Below are positions 25,436 to 32,502 of a stretch of 32,922 bases of DNA, in pieces. Each line of letters starts with the position of its first letter. The first letter of the stretch is position 1. Made by a program: the position numbers and the translations under genes. The notes under the pieces were generated by a model. The model did not search any database. It was not told the origin of the DNA and saw nothing but the letters and a program-made list of their open reading frames with translations. Source of the DNA: Flavobacteriia bacterium. Lineage in GTDB: Bacteria > Bacteroidota > Bacteroidia > Flavobacteriales > Weeksellaceae. Location: contig JACFND010000028.1 of NCBI GenBank assembly GCA_019455045.1, positions 1-32,922 on the forward strand, read 5' to 3'.

Positions 25436-26623
25436 TTATTCATCAAGAACGTTCAGCAGTATCTCACAGCCTTCCCTGATTTCATCCTCAGAAATCGTCA
25501 GCGGCGGAGTGATTCTCAAATTATAAATGCTGTACATCAGCCAGAAGATAATCAGTCCGTTTTCCATACATCTTTCTGCAACTTTGATTGCATAATCCGA
25601 AGATTCGAGTTCAGGTGCAAGCATCAGACCGCGGCCGTGAACTTCTTTGATTTTCGGATGAACCAGCAGTTGTCTGAACAGTTTCTCTTTCTGATCGATC
25701 TGTCCCATCCACGGTCCTTCAGTCAATTCATCGAGTACAGCCAAAGCTGCGGCTGCAATCACCGGATTCCCGCCAAATGTGGTCACATGACCCAGCGAAG
25801 GATGATGCGACAGACAGTCCATCATTTCGGCACTTGCCGTAAACGCACCGACCGGCATGCCGCCTGCCATCCCCTTGCCCATCACAAGCACATCGGGAAT
25901 CATATCGTAATGCTGAAATGCAAACAGTTTTCCGGTTCTTCCAAAACCCGGCTGGATTTCGTCAAGAATCAGAAGCGCACCGACTTCTTCGCATCTGTTT
26001 TTTAATTTTTTGAGATAATCATTTTCAGGAACCCTGAATCCCGCTGCGCCCTGAATGGTTTCAACCACAACGCCGGCAGTCTTTCGGGTGATTTTGTTCA
26101 AATCCGCTTCAGAATTGAATTCAATAAAATCAATCATCGGCAGCAAAGGTCTGAATGCCCTTTTCTTTTCTTCTCTTCCGGCAAGACTCAGCGAACCCTG
26201 GGTGTTGCCGTGATAGGCATCTTTGCAGGCAATGATTTCCTCTCTGCCGGTATATCTTTTTGCAAGTTTCATCGAAGCTTCGATGGCTTCGGTTCCCGAA
26301 TTGACCAGATAGGTCGTATCCAGCGGATCGGGCAGAACTTCAGCCAGACGCTTGCACAGTCTGACCGGCATTTCCTGCGCATATTCGCCATAGACCATTA
26401 CATGCAGATGTCGTTCCGCCTGCTGTTTGATCGCATCAATGATTCGGGGAAAAGAATGTCCGAGTGTATTGGCAGAAACACCGGCTGCAAAATCGAGATA
26501 TGCCTTTCCGTCCTTACCGTATATGTATGAACCTTTTGCATAATCGACTTCAAAGCCCGAAGCCGAATGGGTGGTTTTTGCCTGATATTTGAAAAAATCC
26601 CGTTTTAAATCTGAAGTATCCAT
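25436..26623 (-). CDS. Class III pyridoxal-phosphate aminotransferase
   Basis: The 395-residue enzyme has class III aminotransferase features: YLDFAAGVSANTLGHSFP (substrate/domain entry), VNSGTEAIEASMKLAKRYTGR (phosphate clamp), AYHGNTQGSLSLAG, LLILDEIQPGFGRTGKLFAF (D221 binds the pyridine N), and VMGKGMAGGMPVGA, in which Lys250 forms the Schiff base. Length and layout are those of acetylornithine/ornithine- or GABA-type enzymes. No arginine genes are near, so the amino donor cannot be named. The ATG overlaps the lipoprotein stop upstream (TAATG), which couples the two genes. Last gene of the Fur-OstA-lipoprotein run. Confidence 0.9.
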   Translation of the reverse strand: MDTSDLKRDFFKYQAKTTHSASGFEVDYAKGSYIYGKDGKAYLDFAAGVSANTLGHSFPRIIDAIKQQAERHLHVMVYGEYAQEMPVRLCKRLAEVLPDPLDTTYLVNSGTEAIEASMKLAKRYTGREEIIACKDAYHGNTQGSLSLAGREEKKRAFRPLLPMIDFIEFNSEADLNKITRKTAGVVVETIQGAAGFRVPENDYLKKLKNRCEEVGALLILDEIQPGFGRTGKLFAFQHYDMIPDVLVMGKGMAGGMPVGAFTASAEMMDCLSHHPSLGHVTTFGGNPVIAAAALAVLDELTEGPWMGQIDQKEKLFRQLLVHPKIKEVHGRGLMLAPELESSDYAIKVAERCMENGLIIFWLMYSIYNLRITPPLTISEDEIREGCEILLNVLDE

Positions 26624-27324
26624 TACAATACCAGCAATAATACGGCCGCACCGGCTGCAACATAAGATCCGACAGTAATCAGATCAGAATAAGGCTTTGA
26701 AAATCTTCTTTCTTCAAGTGATTCTTCATCGATCTGATTCTGATGAAATTTTAAAACCTTTTTTGGTTTTCTGATGATATGTGAAACCAATGTGTCCCCT
26801 TCCCACTGATCTGCCTGAATCTTGTATTGTCTTTCCTGTACGCTGATTTTGTAATATTTGTTGGGTTGAATTTTTGATTTCAAACCACCGCCTGTATCTC
26901 CTCCGGCCGGCGATATACCAACAGCTTCCGGCGGAACCGATCCGTCATCCATCACAACTTTTCCCTTTTCACGATTTCCTGCGGATTCCATTTCTTTGCT
27001 CCTTTTCATTTCTTCCTCCTTAGATTTCCTGATTTCTTCTTCTTTCATTTTTCGGCCGTCTTCACCACCTCCGGTTTTCATCAGCTCTTCGTTCTTTGCT
27101 TTCATGTCTTCCTCGCCCGATCTTTGGTTTCGATCTCTTGGCGCTCCCTGCGAATCCGACACTCCGGTAACCGGTGTATTTGGCCGTGAATCTCTGAGCG
27201 ATCTCGCCTGTACATCTTTTGAAACGCCGGTTTTTGAATCAATATTTCCCGAATAGGGTTTGTAGATATAACAGCCTGTCGTAAAAAATAAAATAGTCAA
27301 AAAAGGAATTAATTTCTTTTTCAT
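26623..27324 (-). CDS. Low-complexity lipoprotein with charged middle and C-terminal hydrophobic end
   Basis: I do not recognise a named family. The 233-residue product has a lipobox (PFLTILFFTTGC, Cys18). A polar Lys/Glu/Met-rich stretch follows (about 68-120, with repeats of the type MKxKEEE and EEMKRSKEM), then a Gly/Pro linker. A small folded region (YYKISVQERQYKIQADQWEGDTLVSHIIRKPKK) resembles a short beta domain seen in Bacteroidota envelope proteins. The protein ends with a hydrophobic stretch (LITVGSYVAAGAAVLLLVL) that has no polar residues after it. It lies between OstA-like and aminotransferase genes, overlapping the latter by one base (TAATG). Confidence 0.65.
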   Translation of the reverse strand: MKKKLIPFLTILFFTTGCYIYKPYSGNIDSKTGVSKDVQARSLRDSRPNTPVTGVSDSQGAPRDRNQRSGEEDMKAKNEELMKTGGGEDGRKMKEEEIRKSKEEEMKRSKEMESAGNREKGKVVMDDGSVPPEAVGISPAGGDTGGGLKSKIQPNKYYKISVQERQYKIQADQWEGDTLVSHIIRKPKKVLKFHQNQIDEESLEERRFSKPYSDLITVGSYVAAGAAVLLLVL

Positions 27325-27379
27325 TTCAGATCGTAATTTTGGTCTTCTTTAATTTGTAAAAATACTAATCTCTTTCGGA

Positions 27380-29176
27380 TTATTTCTGATTTTCTTCTTT
27401 TTGTTCGGATGAATTCAGCAATTCGTCCAAATCGATGATTTCGGTATTCTCCTGTCTTTCCTCCTCTCCGTTTTCTTTGATTCTGATTTCGATATAGTCA
27501 GGCGGATCGTCAAATATATCCTGCCATCTGAGCATCTTTTCATTTCCGCGCCAGTTGAAATCTTTCAGATATTTCGCGGTTTCGGGCAGTTTTGATTCGG
27601 GATAGAGTTTTGAAGTTGCCTGAATTCTGCAGGCAAGCACTTCCACATTGTTTCCGCTGATCTCGGCTTCTATGATGCCGCAATCCGACAGATTGATACC
27701 GATTCTTTCTTTTTCATGACTTTCAGAATCTTCATCATCCACATAAGTCACCGACTGTGCATTTTCGTGGACTTCAACAAGATTGAGCTGATTGTTCAGA
27801 AAAAATCCGGTCATAAATTTTCCCTTGACCTGATTGAAATCTTTTTCGGTCAATGAATCAGATTTTGAAATTGCAAATGCATTGTTGAAAACCCGGACAG
27901 AATCCATCACCTGTTTTTCGGGATTGTTGTATGCATAAATGGTATCGCCCGTAATCTGCTGCTCACCCGACCACATGATCGGGTCTCTGAAAAATTTCAT
28001 CAGACCTTTTGTCTCATTGTAAAAAATTGAATCCGATTTGCCCTGTGCATCGCTTTTGAAATATCTCGCCTTGAAATAAGCTTTCAGCACCCTCGTCGAA
28101 TCAGCTCTTTTGACCACCATGATGGTATCGGCATGAAAATAAAGCGAATCCTCAGCAAATGCCTTGACCGCATAGGCGCGGCCTGTCACATAGGCAGAAT
28201 CAACATCACGAAAAACTTCTCCGTATTCACCTCTGACAAATCTTTTTTCCTCCGGATCGTTGATGAACACATCACCTTTTGCCCAGCCGTATCCGGTCTG
28301 ATCGTTGAAATACATCTCATCTCCCCAAAGTTCTTTTCCGTCTCTGTATATCGTCGATCTCTTTTTCAGTATCGCTTCGCCGGTTCGTTTGTTGAAGGTT
28401 CCGCCGCCTTCGGGCATGACGATATAATTTCTTGGATTTTTCCGATCGGTTACCGTTGTCCGTCCGATGAATTCGGTCACATCGGTTGCCTGATTCATTT
28501 TCATTTTGTCCGAAACAATTCTGTAATCGGGTGTCTCGATCATCGTATTCCGATCAAAATCAATCACTTTTGTATTCGCATTGTAAGTCAAAATCTGGGT
28601 ATGGGTTACCGTTCCGTCGCTGCCCGTAATAACTGCGCCGGCGTCTGTATATGCAATTCCGGTTTTTCGGTCATAAGTCATATAAGGTGTTTCAATCCGC
28701 TGATTCGGATCGATCATCACCACATTTCCGGTGGCGGTGGCTATATCGGTTTCACGATTGTATTCGACATAATTTGCAAACAGTTCCGACTTTTTGTCTT
28801 TCATGTGTACACGTCCGAATGCCTTTGCTATCTTGGTGTTGCCGTCATATTCCAGACTGTCTGAAGTCATTGCGACGGTGTCGTTGATCATCCGAACATT
28901 TGACCAGGCGCGAAAAAAATTTTCTTTTTGATAAAAAACTGCGCTGTCGCTGTACAGAAAAGTCCGATCGTGTTCAAAGGCAACATTTCCGTATGCAAAC
29001 GGATTGCCTTCAAATTTTTCGGGGGTTACCTTCATCACATCCGAATGAAGATGTTTGATTTTTTTTGGCGGATCTTTTTTTAAATCGCGCTGCACCTGTC
29101 CGAATAGCATCGAACCGGTGAGCATCAGCAGTATGAATGAAAATATTTTCAGCTGTTTAGTTGTTCCTTCTGCCAT
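27380..29176 (-). CDS. OstA-like protein (LptA/LptD N-terminal-type beta-jellyroll)
   Basis: The 598-residue exported protein begins with a cleavable signal ([19 protein letters not shown]). It is built from repeated beta-strand units of the OstA-like type: [44 protein letters not shown] and [25 protein letters not shown] are three consecutive repeats, each starting with a D/S-rich strand and ending in a V-rich one. Such jellyrolls form the bridge that carries lipopolysaccharide to the outer membrane (LptA, LptD). The C-terminus is acidic (about 570-598). It could be the bridge itself or a Bacteroidota variant; the large LptD barrel is absent. It overlaps the upstream Fur-family gene by 20 bases. 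Confidence 0.82.
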   Translation of the reverse strand: MAEGTTKQLKIFSFILLMLTGSMLFGQVQRDLKKDPPKKIKHLHSDVMKVTPEKFEGNPFAYGNVAFEHDRTFLYSDSAVFYQKENFFRAWSNVRMINDTVAMTSDSLEYDGNTKIAKAFGRVHMKDKKSELFANYVEYNRETDIATATGNVVMIDPNQRIETPYMTYDRKTGIAYTDAGAVITGSDGTVTHTQILTYNANTKVIDFDRNTMIETPDYRIVSDKMKMNQATDVTEFIGRTTVTDRKNPRNYIVMPEGGGTFNKRTGEAILKKRSTIYRDGKELWGDEMYFNDQTGYGWAKGDVFINDPEEKRFVRGEYGEVFRDVDSAYVTGRAYAVKAFAEDSLYFHADTIMVVKRADSTRVLKAYFKARYFKSDAQGKSDSIFYNETKGLMKFFRDPIMWSGEQQITGDTIYAYNNPEKQVMDSVRVFNNAFAISKSDSLTEKDFNQVKGKFMTGFFLNNQLNLVEVHENAQSVTYVDDEDSESHEKERIGINLSDCGIIEAEISGNNVEVLACRIQATSKLYPESKLPETAKYLKDFNWRGNEKMLRWQDIFDDPPDYIEIRIKENGEEERQENTEIIDLDELLNSSEQKEENQK

Positions 29177-29600
29177 AAAAATACAGTGAATGGCCTTCCA
29201 CCTTTATATCAAAAACTTCTTCAATCGTGGTCTTGATCACCTGTATCCTCGGATCGCAGAATTCGATCACTTCGCCCGTATCCGAAAGGATGATATGGTC
29301 ATGGTTTTTGTCAAAATATGATTTCTCATAATGCGCCTGCTGTTCGCCAAACTGATGTTTTCTGACCAGTTTTGCCTCCATCAGCAGTTCGATGGTATTG
29401 TACAGCGTGGCACGGCTGACACGATATTTTTTATCCTTCATCATAATATACAGCCGGTCGATGTCAAAATGTTCGTCGGTTGAATAAATTTCCTCCAATA
29501 TAGCGTATCTCTCAGGTGTCTTGCGGTGTCCGTGTTCTTCCAAAAAATTGGTAAACACCTGTTTTACAATCTCGTAATTTCTTTGTTTTACAGTGTCCAT
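29157..29600 (-). CDS. Fur-family transcriptional regulator lacking the CxxC zinc motifs
   Basis: The 147-residue protein has the Fur fold: a winged helix ([27 protein letters not shown], then [24 protein letters not shown]) and the dimer domain with [20 protein letters not shown] (100-119). At the place of the usual CxxC it has Leu105 and Thr108, and the only Cys in the protein is Cys115, so the structural zinc site of classical Fur is absent. Regulatory-site ligands His100, His102 and Glu113 remain. It probably senses iron or another divalent metal in a form different from enteric Fur. It is the first gene of the OstA-lipoprotein-aminotransferase run and shares 20 bases with the OstA-like gene. 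Confidence 0.88.
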   Translation of the reverse strand: MDTVKQRNYEIVKQVFTNFLEEHGHRKTPERYAILEEIYSTDEHFDIDRLYIMMKDKKYRVSRATLYNTIELLMEAKLVRKHQFGEQQAHYEKSYFDKNHDHIILSDTGEVIEFCDPRIQVIKTTIEEVFDIKVEGHSLYFYGRRNN

Positions 29601-29754
29601 AATCTATCTGACAAAGTTTGGGTAAAGGTAAGCTAATATTTGAAAATCACGAAATTTAGAATGATTCCAATTAAATTTTGTTGAAGAATTTTACGGATTT
29701 TAATGTTGAAAATTCAAACTCATAAATCATTTCAATCCTTTTGAAAAAAATTAA
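29601..29754. other. Divergent spacer upstream of the Fur-family gene
   Basis: This AT-rich spacer contains no gene. On the minus strand two imperfect -7 elements (AAACTTTG and TACCTTTA) lie within about 30 bases of the Fur-family start. No clear palindromic Fur box was seen. Confidence 0.4.
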
Positions 29755-29787
29755 TTTGTTTTTCATTTAAAATAATTCAGATATTTG
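29755..29787 (+). promoter_or_regulatory. Promoter of the prfH leader
   Basis: TTTG at 29755-29758 is followed after 21 bases by GATATTTG at 29780-29787, one mismatch from TTTG-N(17-23)-TAnnTTTG. The -7 element continues as CAG. Transcription would begin near 29793. This is the best complete promoter in the window. Confidence 0.7.
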
Positions 29788-29826
29788 CAGCCTTAAAAAT
29801 AAAGTTTAATCAAAAAACGAAGAAAA

Positions 29827-29907
29827 ATGTTTGTTTTAAAATTCAATCAGCAAAGCGATTCACCAAAATTTGGTGCAGCTTTTCTTCGTGCTTTCCATTT
29901 TTCCTGA
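29827..29907 (+). CDS. 26-residue phenylalanine-rich leader peptide
   Basis: A short ORF runs from ATG 29827 to TGA 29905-29907 within the leader of prfH. The peptide begins MFVLKFNQQSD and ends FLRAFHFS; six of 26 residues are Phe (positions 2, 6, 15, 19, 23, 25). Its start is 31-35 nt downstream of the likely transcription start and 23 nt before the terminator begins at its other end. Codons 19-23 form the anti-terminator strand. A ribosome halted at codons up to about 15 would leave that strand free, whereas one reaching the stop would cover it. Phe enrichment resembles amino-acid leader peptides, but prfH is not an amino-acid gene. Too short to prove coding from sequence alone. Confidence 0.5.
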   Translation: MFVLKFNQQSDSPKFGAAFLRAFHFS

Positions 29908-29929
29908 TCAAGAAATTTATCAAAATATG

Positions 29930-29964
29930 AAAAGCCCGAAGATTTAAAACCTCCGGGCTTTTTT
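29930..29964 (+). terminator. Intrinsic terminator (attenuator) between leader ORF and prfH
   Basis: AAAAGCCCG pairs with CGGGCTTTT (9 bp) across a 15-nt loop, and six T residues follow. It lies 23 bases past the leader ORF stop and about 107 bases before the prfH ATG, so prfH transcription from the promoter at 29755 must read through it. Confidence 0.85.
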
Positions 29965-30071
29965 GTTGGAATCATTCAGAAATTTCCCGGAATTATTAAA
30001 AAAACAAAAGTCCGAACTGACGATAGTTTTTTGAGATTTAATTGATTCTCAACTTTTATACAATTGGAAAA

Positions 30072-30758
30072 ATGAAAAAAATAATTCAAATAACAGCCGG
30101 AAACGGTCCCGAAGAATGCACTTATGTTGCTGCTCAGGTTTTAAAGATTCTGATCGGTGAAGCACAGCAGTCTGGGCTGAATCCAAAAGTAGTCAGCAGA
30201 GAAACCGGTCAGCAGAACGGAACGGTTTTGTCGGCAACTGTAATGGTGGAAGGAATTTCTGCTCAAAAGTTTGTCGATTCGTGGAAAGGAACCATAAAAT
30301 GGATCGGAAAAAGCCAAACCGGAAAAAAATCAAAAACCTGGTTTATCGGTGTTTTTGAATTGGAAGATTTTCAACCCGAAGTCTTTAACGAAAAGGATTT
30401 TAAATTTCAGACTATGCGAAGTTCGGGTGCCGGCGGTCAGAATGTCAACAAGGTGAACACTGCGGTTCGTGCGATTCACATACCCACCGGAATTGCGGTG
30501 ACAGCAATGGACAGCCGTTCTCAGCATCAGAATAAAAAACTGGCGGTTGAAAGACTGCTTCAAAAGCTGGATGAAGAAAAATTGAAGGAAATTCAAAACC
30601 GGATGAAAACTGAAAGGAACAGCCGGATTGAATTGAAAAAAGGGAATCCGACGCGGATAATCAAAGGCACGGATTTTAAAAAACAGAAAATTGATGAAAA
30701 AAATTACAAATCCGAAAGACAAAAACTGAAAAGAAATTTGGAAAAGGATTTGGAATAA
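30072..30758 (+). CDS. prfH: Peptide chain release factor H (PrfH), ribosome-rescue factor
   Basis: The 228-residue protein is a class-I release-factor homologue lacking the codon-recognition domain. The N-terminal block IIQITAGNGPEECTYVAAQVLKIL and WKGTIKWIGKS are typical of PrfH. The catalytic GGQ (Gly121-Gly122-Gln123) sits in MRSSGAGGQNVNKVNTAVRAIHIPTGIAV, followed by RSQHQNKKLA. The C-terminal 60 residues are Lys/Arg-rich and should bind rRNA. Established for the family: PrfH releases peptide from ribosomes cut in the 16S decoding region and is encoded with the RNA ligase RtcB, which repairs them. No rtcB is in this window. ATG 30072 is chosen; an in-frame TTG at 30042 would add ten residues. 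A TPR gene follows after 10 bases. Confidence 0.9.
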   Translation: MKKIIQITAGNGPEECTYVAAQVLKILIGEAQQSGLNPKVVSRETGQQNGTVLSATVMVEGISAQKFVDSWKGTIKWIGKSQTGKKSKTWFIGVFELEDFQPEVFNEKDFKFQTMRSSGAGGQNVNKVNTAVRAIHIPTGIAVTAMDSRSQHQNKKLAVERLLQKLDEEKLKEIQNRMKTERNSRIELKKGNPTRIIKGTDFKKQKIDEKNYKSERQKLKRNLEKDLE

Positions 30759-30768
30759 AAGATTAAAA

Positions 30769-31269
30769 ATGAGAGCTATAGATAAACATTTGCTGAATGC
30801 TTTGGATAATTATCCATATTCGCTGAACGAAACCATTGAGTCATTGGAATATGCATTGTCTTATGACGATAAAAACACAATGGCGATTTGTCTGATGGGA
30901 AGGATTTATGCGGAACAGCTGCTTGATTATGAAATCGCAAAAGAATATTTTTCAGAAGCGCTTTCGTACAATATTCATGCGTTGGAAGTATATCCGTATT
31001 ATATCGACACACTGATTCTGAACGAAGATTTTGAAGAAGCCGAAAAGTTGATTGAATTTGCGCTGACCGTGAAAGGTCTGGACAAAGTGAATATACTTTT
31101 CAAAAAAGCATGGCTGAAAGAAGTTTTGAGAGATTTCAAATCGGCAAAAAAAGTGCTGAAAGAAATCAAACTGCTCAACTGCAATGCAGGCAATGATTCG
31201 GTTTTGGAAGAATTCAACCGTCGGATCGACAATAAAATCGGAAAGAAGAAAAAGAAGAAAACCAAATAA
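30769..31269 (+). CDS. Tetratricopeptide-like protein co-transcribed with prfH
   Basis: The 166-residue cytoplasmic protein has TPR-like helical pairs: LNETIESLEYALSYDDKNTMAICLMGRIYAEQ, then DYEIAKEYFSEALSYNIHALEVYPYYIDTL and NEDFEEAEKLIEFALTVKGLDKVNILFKKAWLKEVLRDFKSAKKVLKEIK. The A/G pattern of TPRs is clear (LMGRIYAEQLLDYEIAKEYFSEAL). It ends with a run of lysines (GKKKKKKTK) that could bind RNA. It starts 10 bases after prfH and a terminator follows, so the two form an operon. A role as adaptor in ribosome rescue is inferred from this position only. Confidence 0.75.
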   Translation: MRAIDKHLLNALDNYPYSLNETIESLEYALSYDDKNTMAICLMGRIYAEQLLDYEIAKEYFSEALSYNIHALEVYPYYIDTLILNEDFEEAEKLIEFALTVKGLDKVNILFKKAWLKEVLRDFKSAKKVLKEIKLLNCNAGNDSVLEEFNRRIDNKIGKKKKKKTK

Positions 31270-31293
31270 TCTACTTCCGGTCTTGAGTTCAAT

Positions 31294-31325
31294 ACCTCCC
31301 TGATTTTTTGACGGGAGGTTTTTTT
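31294..31325 (+). terminator. Intrinsic terminator after prfH-TPR operon
   Basis: ACCTCCC pairs with GGGAGGT (7 bp, 12-nt loop) followed by seven T residues. It closes the operon 24 bases beyond the TPR gene stop. Confidence 0.85.
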
Positions 31326-31405
31326 ATTTGGTCTTTCTGAGCTTGCTGAAAGTGGTTATATTCGTAAAATGATTATTCATAATTGGAGAAAGTCCTATCC
31401 TTAAA

Positions 31406-32161
31406 ATGAAAAGAAATCTTAAATACTTTTTTGACAAATGGTGGCCGCCAGTATTATTATTGTTGGTCAGCTGTCTGATATTCGTACTTTCCGAAAATTT
31501 TGAAAATGAAATTTTCAATGCTGTTTCCATTCTTTTGTTGGGAATAGGACTGCTTGTGATTTTAATATCAGCATTTTATTCATTCAAAAGGAAAAAATGG
31601 ATGATTGGTTTATTTCATCTGGCTATTTTTGGTCTGACAATAATTGGAATATTTTTATACGTTTTCGCTATGTTTTGGATTGGACTTTTTGTTCCAGATA
31701 ATTTTGCAAGGAATTTGAAAATACCTGAAAATATAGAACTCGAAGAACCTGCTGACACTGAATTTGGAAATAATTTTGAATCAGTAAGACCGGACAGTAT
31801 CACAAACAGAATTGTTACAAAAACCGACTTTCAATTGTACAATTCATTTCAGCCGGGTTTGTATGAATATGACTTCTGGACAAACAAAATTGACAGTGGG
31901 ATCATTTATTTGAAAGCATTTGAGATTACTCACGAATATCCATTGACTGCTGACAGGCTGTCAAAGACCAGTTCAGTTAAAATTTACAATCCGAAAGACA
32001 GCATAATGAAGTTTAGCACAACTTCTCATTTTACGATTTATGAAGGTGATTGGGGGCAGTATTATGCCGCCAGATTTGAAGTTTGGTACAAACCTGACAA
32101 TGGCGGATCAGAACAAAAATTAATCGAAAAGAATTATAAAATTGAAGGTTGGCAGCGCTGA
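31406..32161 (+). CDS. Membrane protein of unknown function with C-terminal soluble domain
   Basis: The 251-residue protein has three membrane segments: about 13-30 (WPPVLLLLVSCLIFVLS), 38-58 (AVSILLLGIGLLVILISAFYSF) and 66-95 (MIGLFHLAIFGLTIIGIFLYVFAMFWIGLF). A soluble part of about 150 residues follows with alternating beta-type stretches (DFQLYNSFQPGLYEYDFWTNKIDSGIIYLKAFEI and HFTIYEGDWGQYYAARFEVWY). I recognise no family. A weak -7 element (TATATTCG, 31357-31364) lies 41 bases upstream. It stands between the TPR gene and the toxin-antitoxin pair, in what looks like an accessory zone. Confidence 0.65.
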   Translation: MKRNLKYFFDKWWPPVLLLLVSCLIFVLSENFENEIFNAVSILLLGIGLLVILISAFYSFKRKKWMIGLFHLAIFGLTIIGIFLYVFAMFWIGLFVPDNFARNLKIPENIELEEPADTEFGNNFESVRPDSITNRIVTKTDFQLYNSFQPGLYEYDFWTNKIDSGIIYLKAFEITHEYPLTADRLSKTSSVKIYNPKDSIMKFSTTSHFTIYEGDWGQYYAARFEVWYKPDNGGSEQKLIEKNYKIEGWQR

Positions 32162-32190
32162 GAAAAGCGCCGATTCCTGATTTAGTTTTG

Positions 32191-32198
32191 TATATTTG
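32191..32198 (+). promoter_or_regulatory. -7 promoter element of the toxin-antitoxin operon
   Basis: TATATTTG matches TAnnTTTG exactly, about 61 bases upstream of the antitoxin ATG. Its last two bases are inside the inverted repeat at 32197-32216. Confidence 0.5.
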
Positions 32199-32216
32199 TT
32201 AAGGCCTGACTTAACA
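32197..32216. promoter_or_regulatory. Inverted repeat, candidate operator of the toxin-antitoxin operon
   Basis: TGTTAAG and CTTAACA form a perfect 7-bp inverted repeat separated by 6 bases (GCCTGA). It starts within the -7 element and would cover the transcription start, the place where an antitoxin or toxin-antitoxin complex would repress its own operon. Confidence 0.55.
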
Positions 32217-32259
32217 GAAACTTATTATTTACTTAGAATAAACAAAAAAATTAAACAAA

Positions 32260-32502
32260 ATGACTACAGTTGAAAGCTTACGAAATAAATTGATAGACAG
32301 AATTCTATCAATTAAAAACAAAGACTTTTTAATTGCGCTTGATAAACTGATTGCTAATAGCGTTTCTGAATCGGAAATCGTTGAGCTGACAGAAGAACAG
32401 AAAATAATGCTCGAAATGAGCGAACAGGACATCAAAGACGGAAAACTGATTTCTCAGGAAGCTATGGACAAACGGAATTTGGAATGGCTGAACTCAATGT
32501 AA
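32260..32502 (+). CDS. Antitoxin of RelE/ParE-type toxin-antitoxin pair
   Basis: The 80-residue product is small and acidic, with the layout of Bacteroidota antitoxins paired with RelE/ParE toxins: MTTVESLRNKLIDRILSIKNKDFLIALDKLI, then VELTEEQKIMLEMSEQDIKDGKLISQEAMDKRNLEWL. The C-terminal part, which ends in a hydrophobic WL, typically wraps the toxin. The gene overlaps the toxin gene by 19 bases. No known DNA-binding motif stands out; the palindrome upstream is the likely target. Confidence 0.8.
   Translation: MTTVESLRNKLIDRILSIKNKDFLIALDKLIANSVSESEIVELTEEQKIMLEMSEQDIKDGKLISQEAMDKRNLEWLNSM

Larger units (their letters stand above)
29793..29964 (+). ncRNA. Attenuator-type leader RNA upstream of prfH
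   Basis: The leader RNA of about 170 nt can fold in mutually exclusive ways. Segment 1 (29817-29826) pairs with segment 2a (29880-29889): 10 bp, including CGAAGAAAA with TTTTCTTCG. Segment 2 (29883-29894) instead pairs with segment 3 (29931-29942), 11 of 12 positions, one U-C mismatch. Segment 3 (29930-29938) pairs with segment 4 (29954-29962): 9 bp, the terminator stem, followed by T residues. Between them lie a 6-bp hairpin (29861-29875, CACCAA/TTGGTG) and a short outer stem (29852-29856 with 29878-29882). Segment 1 covers the ribosome-binding region of the leader ORF and segment 2 covers its codons 19-23. This is the layout of a translation-coupled attenuator. Pairings were made by eye; the regulation is inferred. 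Confidence 0.6.

Noticed and set aside
29601..29754. A Fur-box palindrome upstream of the Fur-family gene
   Set aside because: Only AT-rich partial repeats were found; none reaches a convincing 7-1-7 type palindrome.
30031..30052. Inverted repeat TTGAGA/TCTCAA just upstream of prfH
   Set aside because: Only six base pairs with a ten-base loop in AT-rich sequence and no T-run; too weak to count as a second terminator or operator.
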